Below, piece by piece: positions 58,140 through 64,000 of a stretch of 64,000 nucleotides of DNA; the stretch's first letter is position 1, and every line of letters starts with the position of its first letter. Both the position numbers and the translations under genes were made by a program. The notes beneath the pieces were generated by a model. The model worked only from the letters and a program-made list of their open reading frames with translations, did not search any database and was not told where the DNA came from. The stretch covers positions 868,001 to 932,000 of the forward strand of contig JARUPY010000085.1 in assembly GCA_029817715.1 (NCBI GenBank). The letters are read 5' to 3'. The DNA is from Melastoma dodecandrum. Its lineage: Eukaryota; Streptophyta; Magnoliopsida; Myrtales; Melastomataceae.

Positions 58140-58580
58140 AGGAGTTTTTCTTTTGCGTTTGAACCAGAGGATATGAGCAGGAGAAAGGAAATGGTGGTTT
58201 GCCAAGTCCTTCCGGGACATCTCCTTATGTGTCGTCCTTAAGGAGCCCCTTGTTTGGGTCCTTACCAACCCTGCTTGTTGCTTCTTGTTGCATACTGGGT
58301 GGCTTCCCGGAGCTCGTCGGTAGTTTCTCCAAGCCCATCCTAGTGGCGGTTATTGTCAGGGAGGTGTCCAGGGTGAAGAAGCCTCGCTTTGAGTAAGTGG
58401 GGTGCCGTCTGCCTTCTTCTCCGGGGTCATCCTCGGCTGGGGGCGAGTCCATAGATCCTTCGGCGAGCGAGGAGGAATGGTAGGAAGGCGGGTCGATAAC
58501 GGACGAGGAGAGCTTGATAGAGATTGATATGTCAATGGGGTCAATCAAGGCATCAAGTGTACAAAAGGTGACCAAAATCA
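58140..58580 (+). other. Possible remnant of a small membrane-protein gene
   Basis: The plus strand reads PLFGSLPTLLVASCCILGGF, then a stop, and in the same frame further on GESIDPSASEEEW, a stop, then SITDEESLIEIDM. A hydrophobic segment followed by an acidic tail suggests a decayed coding sequence. I do not recognise it securely. The opposite strand has an uninterrupted frame (58225-58581) that could instead be the real one. Confidence 0.25.
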
Positions 58581-58646
58581 AATGAAGTTTCTAATCCAAA
58601 AGGAATTAGTTAAAAATCTTAGTATTAGACACGCACAAAAACAAAA

Positions 58647-58672
58647 CCTCCTCCTCCTCCTCCTCCTCCTCC
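58647..58672 (+). repeat. (CTC)n microsatellite
   Basis: About eight CCT/CTC units lie in the PHYC-ALE2 intergenic region. Confidence 0.85.
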
Positions 58673-59899
58673 TTATCTTCCTCCATTTTATGTACCCACT
58701 TCTTTTCAGCGGGGTAACATTGGATTGGATGCCTAAGTAAGAAAAGGCATTTACTTGGGGGGGTACTAACATAGACAAACTCCTTTCTTTTACTACTACT
58801 ACTACTTATTCTTTCCCAACAACTCAAAACCTAACGACATAAGTTTTAAAGTGGCCACATGAACATGACGATGGATGTAACAACCACGCCGGAGATCACG
58901 CGTAATTCCGAGGCGGCTGGTCTATTCCACGGCAGGCGTCCACATGGGCCGCCTACACAGCCCAGATGGGCCGGTGAGTATGGTATGGGCCCGGCCCAAG
59001 AGTAGGGGGTTTTGGGGAGATATTCTGCGAATTAACTGTCACCCTGATCCAGAAATATTAACTTTTTAAGAATCCAAAAAAGGAAGGACCCACAATCTTA
59101 TCAGTTATTACAAGCCTACCTACATGGGATCACATCAAACCTCGGATGATGTGGAGGCGCAATGGAAAAACAGTAAGATGAGAAAGAATGTGTGGGTGTG
59201 TGTGTGTTTTATTTTTGGTCGACTACAGGTGCAATATAAGTAAAGATAAAATCATTTCATGTCCCATTAAGTTATTTCATTTCGTAACTTCGATTTGTGA
59301 GCTTAATATAAGAGTCCGGTAAACTCTATTTATGTCAATTATTACATTCTCAACAGAACTCAAATTGAAACCACTTTTTTTTTATTTAATTAGTGACGGG
59401 AAGACTTCTATGATGTTTGTTGTATTAACTTCTTCAACGAAGAAGAAGAAGAAGAGAGAGAGAGAGATTGGTAATATTATGAGTGTCTGTGTGTTATGAT
59501 TTTAGTTCACATTGGAGGAGGAGGAGGAGAAGAAGCCGAAGAAAGAAGATCCCATCCACCAACTACACTCCACACCCTCCTCCCTCCTCCTTTCTTCTTC
59601 GCACCACCACTTCACTTCACCTCTACTCACGGGGCTGAAATATTCCCTTTCACTTTTCTTCCAATCCCCACCACCATTTCCACCCCGGATCTGCCCATTC
59701 CCCCCCACCCCACCTGGGTCTTGTCCCTTCGACCCATAAAGCTCTAGCCTTTTCTGCCTCCTCCTCCGGGCCGCCCATGAATTCCCCCTCTAACCCCCGC
59801 ATTCGTTTCCGGGTGCTTCGTTCCCATGTCTGCCTCCCTCTCCGGTGCGGCCTCCTGATGCTTTAGGATGGTTTCTGGGACCGCCTTCTTCACAAGAAA
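58673..59899. promoter_or_regulatory. Upstream region and leader of the ALE2-type kinase
   Basis: The stretch contains (GT)n near 59191-59208 and (GAA)/(GA)n at 59439-59468. A pyrimidine-rich leader (59560-59760) ends at the start codon at 59900. No separate gene is seen. Confidence 0.4.
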
Positions 59900-62800
59900 A
59901 TGCCGAGGGTTTCGGACGTTCGGCCCCCGCTGCTGATTCTTGTTTTCTCCTTTCTGGGTCTCCTCCATTTCTGCACCGGTCGGTAAAAGTTGGCTTCTTT
60001 TTTGTTTTCTTTCCTTTTCTTCTTCTTTTTCTTTTTGGCCTTTTTGGTTTTGTGGTTCGTGGTGTGGATTGGCTTTGCTTGATTTAGTGAACTAAGAGGG
60101 ACGTTGTGGGATGTAATGCTGGAAATTGTTTGGAATCGGGCTTTTGTTGCGACCCGGGTTTCGTGTCACGGAGATGGGTATTCTTGGGGTTTGGATTCGG
60201 TGTTGGTGTGAATTCCGCAGCTTAAGCAGTCTGCGACATTTGAGATGGGGCGACCAGTGCTGACTTGCTCTTAGGCTGTAGGGATTCACAGCTGGGATTC
60301 CCTGCTTGAAGGGCTACTGTAGAGGCTTGTCGCCTACGCGATGTAGTTCAAATGGCTCAGGCTTGGGATATAGTTTTACCTAGTTATGGTTTTCGAGGCC
60401 AACAAATGGCCTTGAGTCGGGTGTGCTGATCAAAGGATTTAGGGAGGCATTAAGACCTTGTTCCGCGTATTTTATATCGGAGCAATGTCTTATTCTTGAG
60501 CATTATTTTCTGCTAGCTGATTGTCTTCTTTTCCTTCTTCTGTGTTAGGGCATCCCATATTTTACATATTTTTTTCTCCATCCCAACTGCCGAGTCAATC
60601 GTCTATAAGAGAAGAAAATGTTCCCCCGAATGGTAAGCTGCAGCATTAGTAGAACTGATCTCGTTTTTTGTCCAATTAATATTTAATAAGTCGTTGGCCG
60701 GATACCCAGTTATCCATCCTTTGCTATCGGGATATTTTCACAATGGTTTGGTTAGTACTTTGATGCTTGTGTCAGCCGATGAAACTTTTCTACTGAATGC
60801 ATCTTTGTCCCGATTTCTCAACAGGTAGGGTGCTCCTGAAAAGTGAGTCTGCTCCTTCTTCAAATACTCCTCAGAATAAGTTCACCAACTTACGTATAGG
60901 ATCTTCTCCAGCACCAGCGCCATCTGCCATTCACTCTGGTAGCGCTCGGGCTTATCCTTGAACTTCCATTTGATTCCGTGGTTTCCCTTTGGCTAAAATT
61001 GGATCTCAATTCTCCAATTTTGTTTTTGGTCCAGGCCCTTCCTTGAGTCACAAACACAGGCATAGAGGTCATCATCATCACCATGCTGTTCCAGTTGTAG
61101 CTGCCCCATCTCCTTTGGAGGAACAAGGTAATCATTGTGCTTGCATAAAGAGCCTTACGCTTCTTCTACACTCCTCTTTGTAATAATAATTGGATTTGCT
61201 CATTAAAAACAAGTGAAGTATACTACAGGTGACATGCCCGTCATTATTAGACTTCCATCTTTGCATCGTGCTGTTTTTGTAATGAGAACAATCGTGAAAT
61301 ATCATCATGTGCTTGGATGTCTTGCTTTATTTGTTTGATTTGAATGGACAAAGCTTTTTTCAGGTTGTGGCCAGATATGCGTGGAGCCACTTACTTCGAC
61401 TACTTTTGGTTCCCCTTGTGGCTGTGTTCTACCCATGAGAGTTAGACTTCTCCTGGATGTGGCTCTCTATGGTATTTTTCCGGTAATGAATGAGCTGGAA
61501 ATCGAAGTAGCCTCTGGCACTTACTTGACACAAAGTCAAGTGAAGATAATGGGTGCAAGCGCAGATAGTCAGAATCAAGGTCAGACGATCGTGGATATAA
61601 ATTTGGTGCCGTTGGGTGAGGAGTTTGATAACACCACTGCTCTTTTGATATACGAGAGATTTTGGGAAAAGAAAGTGCCCCTAAATGCATCCCTTTTTGG
61701 GGACTATCAAGTGGTTTATGTTTTATATACAGGTATTTGTGATACATCGGCCATTTGAATTGATAATCACCTTCGCATTTACTAATGTGCTTATCATCAG
61801 GTCTTCCGAAATCTCCTCCATCTGGTCAAGTCATTGGCAGTGAGCCGATGCCAAGCGTTGGAGACCTCCCTATATCTGCAAATTTCTCCAACAAAAACTC
61901 AAGGATAAACGTCAAAAGCATTGCGATAATTTCCTTCTCGGTCTTTGTTGTTCTGGTGGTTCTAGTTGGAGCACTTTCATTCATTTTGAAGTGGAGAAGG
62001 TCTGGAAAACCATCGACCGCTGTTGGTCCGTCATTGAGCCCTGTTCTTCACAAAAGATATGGTATTGTATAACCTTCAGTTGCTTCTACCTGCATAAGAA
62101 AGTTCATTGTAATGACCATTTTCTATGATTGCAAATGCAGGTGGCGGATCTATCTATTCCAGCAGTATAGCCAGCTCGATTTCTGGGTCGTTTATGTCTC
62201 CAATGACGCCTTCCATGCTTTCTGTGAAGATATTCACTCTCGGTGAGCTTGAGCGAGCGACTGAGAAGTTCAGCTCCACGAGGGTTTTAGGTGAGGGGGG
62301 TTTTGGGCGTGTCTACAGGGGGGTCTTGGATGATGGAACTGAAATCGCAGTTAAGTTGCTGAAAAGGGATCACCAGAATGGCGACCGGGAACTCATAGCC
62401 GAAGTGGAAATGCTGAGTAGATTGCACCACCGTAACCTCGTAAAGCTGATTGGAGTATGCATTGAAAGACGTACTCGCTGCCTGGTATATGAGCTGGTTC
62501 GAAATGGTAGCGTAGAGTCCCACTTGCACGGTATGCATTCCCATTCAACCTTTGACATTTGATCGTCCAATAAAATTTGACCTTCAAATTTAAGTTAGTT
62601 GACATTGACAATACTTTGTGGATACTCAGGTTCTGATAAAAGCAATGGCCCCCTTGATTGGGATGGAAGAATGAAAATTGCTATGGGTGCGGCACGAGGC
62701 TTGGCATATCTACATGAGGACTCAAATCCTCGCGTGATCCACCGAGACTTTAAGGCCAGTAATGTCCTATTGGAAGAAAACTTCACTCCTAAGGTCTCGG

Positions 62801-63693
62801 ATTTCGGATTGGCGAGGGAAGCCACTGAAGGAAGTCAGCATATTTCCACCCGAGTTATGGGAACTTTTGGGTAACAGACAGTATACTCTGCTTTTACTGC
62901 TAACTGCCAAATTCTGTCCTAACGGGTAAGAACGGGATTCGTTCTGTGTAGGTATGTTGCCCCTGAGTATGCGATGACCGGGCATTTGCTCGTCAAGAGC
63001 GATGTGTACAGTTTCGGAGTAGTTCTCCTTGAACTTTTGACCGGACGCAAGCCTGTGGATATGTCCCAACCTCAGGGACAGGAAAGTCTTGTGACTTGGG
63101 CTCGGCCGCTGCTGACAAGCCGAGAGGGCGTGGAACAGCTTGTGGATCCCTCTCTAGATGGAGCCTATGACTTTGATCATGTCGCCAAGGTGGCGTCCAT
63201 TGCATCAATGTGCGTTCAGCCGGAAGTTTCCCAAAGACCATTCATGGGCGAGGTGGTTCAAGCTCTCAAGCTCATCTACAACGATGCTGATGAGACGTGC
63301 GGGGACTATTGCAGTCAGAAGGACTCTTCTGTCCATGACTCTGACTTTAAAGTTGACTTTGCCCCCTCCGACAGCAGCTGGTGGAACGCTGGCGGGGATG
63401 CGACCCCCCGGCTCATTTATGGGCAAGCCTCTTCCTTCGTAACGATGGAGTGCAGTTCTGAACTGCAAGACGATGCCGAAAACAGGGCTTACTCTGCCTC
63501 GAGCTTCATGGGGGAAGGTGGGTTATTCCTCCCGATACGTCATGGCAACCGATCCGGTCCTCTTAGGACCATTAGGATCAAGCCAGGAATCAACATGCTG
63601 AGGGGTGGGAGCGTGAGCGAGCACGGTGGGCTGCTCCCGAGGCAACCGCCTTCGTGGAACGACAGGGACATCGCCAGAAGGAGCAACTATTGA
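59900..63693 (+). CDS. ALE2: ALE2-type receptor-like serine/threonine kinase, 762 aa
   Basis: Arabidopsis ALE2 acts with ACR4 and ALE1 in epidermis and cuticle formation. Eight exons join in frame: 59900-59982, 60829-60938, 61035-61127, 61364-61732, 61801-62061, 62141-62530, 62630-62870 and 62952-63693. A signal peptide ([17 protein letters not shown]) is followed by a Pro/His-rich stretch ([12 protein letters not shown]). The ALE2 extracellular domain follows ([30 protein letters not shown]), then one membrane span ([20 protein letters not shown]). The kinase has [38 protein letters not shown] and [12 protein letters not shown]. The tail has [17 protein letters not shown]. Exon 2 must start after CAGGTAG to keep the frame. 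Confidence 0.93.
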
Positions 63694-64000
63694 CTTGTAA
63701 CATTTGTTATCATCCACGTTGATTAGGATTACCAAAGCCTTCATTCCTCCTATCATAAGTCCAACCCAACACTTGCCAACAGTCCTGTCCCACACGAAAA
63801 GCGATTTAAGACAACATCAACGTCTAGACATCCCTTGTTCTAATCCTAAAGACCTAGGCGTAAATGCTACACTACAGCAAGCTGTCGGCCTTGGTAGGCA
63901 ATCTCCTGAAGAAGCACAGAGCTTGGCATGGCAGCCGGCTCCGGAACCGGGGCGGTCTCATTGCATACACACCCCAGATGGCCACTATAGACTTGGCCGG
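63694..64000. other. 3' region of the ALE2-type gene
   Basis: This is the presumed 3' UTR and downstream spacer. No gene start is seen before the window ends. Confidence 0.4.

Overview
The window is nuclear DNA of a flowering plant, most likely a eudicot. Genes are split by short AT-rich introns with GT-AG borders. The gene set is plant-specific (phytochrome, CP12, class III peroxidase, pectinesterase, an ALE2-type receptor kinase, a shaggy-type kinase). Plant retroelements are present: a degenerate Ty1/copia and a TRIM-like element. The species cannot be named from sequence alone. A PHYC-type gene argues against lineages that have lost it.

Layout. 1-0.6 kb: last exon of an unidentified + strand gene. 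1-6.7 kb: PDIL2-1 (-) and ERDJ3B (+), two ER protein-folding genes that diverge from one ~0.5 kb promoter carrying ER-stress motifs. 7.2-8.6 kb: a TMEM205-like membrane protein (-), followed upstream by an AT-rich fold-back repeat. 10.5-11.7 kb: SAR1 GTPase (-). 12.1-14.6 kb: a dead copia element. 14.9-15.3 kb: CP12 (-). 16.5-22.7 kb: CYP59 (+), with a three-LTR TRIM-like element in intron 6. 23.9-24.1 kb: COX5C (-). 24.5-26.9 kb: a broken duplicate of a shaggy/GSK3 kinase gene. 27.2-32.7 kb: DEAH13-type RNA helicase (-). 33.2-34.1 kb: exons of an unidentified gene (-). 35.7-38.7 kb: branched-chain aminotransferase (+). 38.9-40.3 kb: pectinesterase (-). 40.6-42.0 kb: an R2R3-MYB pseudogene. 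43.2-44.3 kb: ARF1-type GTPase (-). 45.3-47.4 kb: the intact shaggy kinase (-). 47.4-50.1 kb: low-complexity spacer. 50.2-51.3 kb: peroxidase (-), with a decayed tandem copy at 51.9-52.9 kb. 53.3-57.0 kb: phytochrome C (-). 59.9-63.7 kb: ALE2-type receptor kinase (+).

Genes that may work together. PDIL2-1 and ERDJ3B both act in ER folding, and SAR1 and ARF1 act in COPII and COPI vesicle traffic, so part of the window is a loose secretory-pathway neighbourhood. Several neighbours (SAR1, TMEM205, ERDJ3B, PDIL2-1, CP12, COX5C, ARF1, MYB2-like) recall the paired Arabidopsis blocks At2g47 and At3g62 as I remember them. The window may therefore preserve a merged ancestral order.

I found no clearly new biochemical system. 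The best leads are the divergent ER-stress promoter, the duplicated and disabled kinase, the multi-LTR TRIM in CYP59, the decayed MYB next to ARF1, and three GC-AG introns. Exon borders were set by hand from splice signals, reading frame and family similarity. No alignment or transcript data were available.
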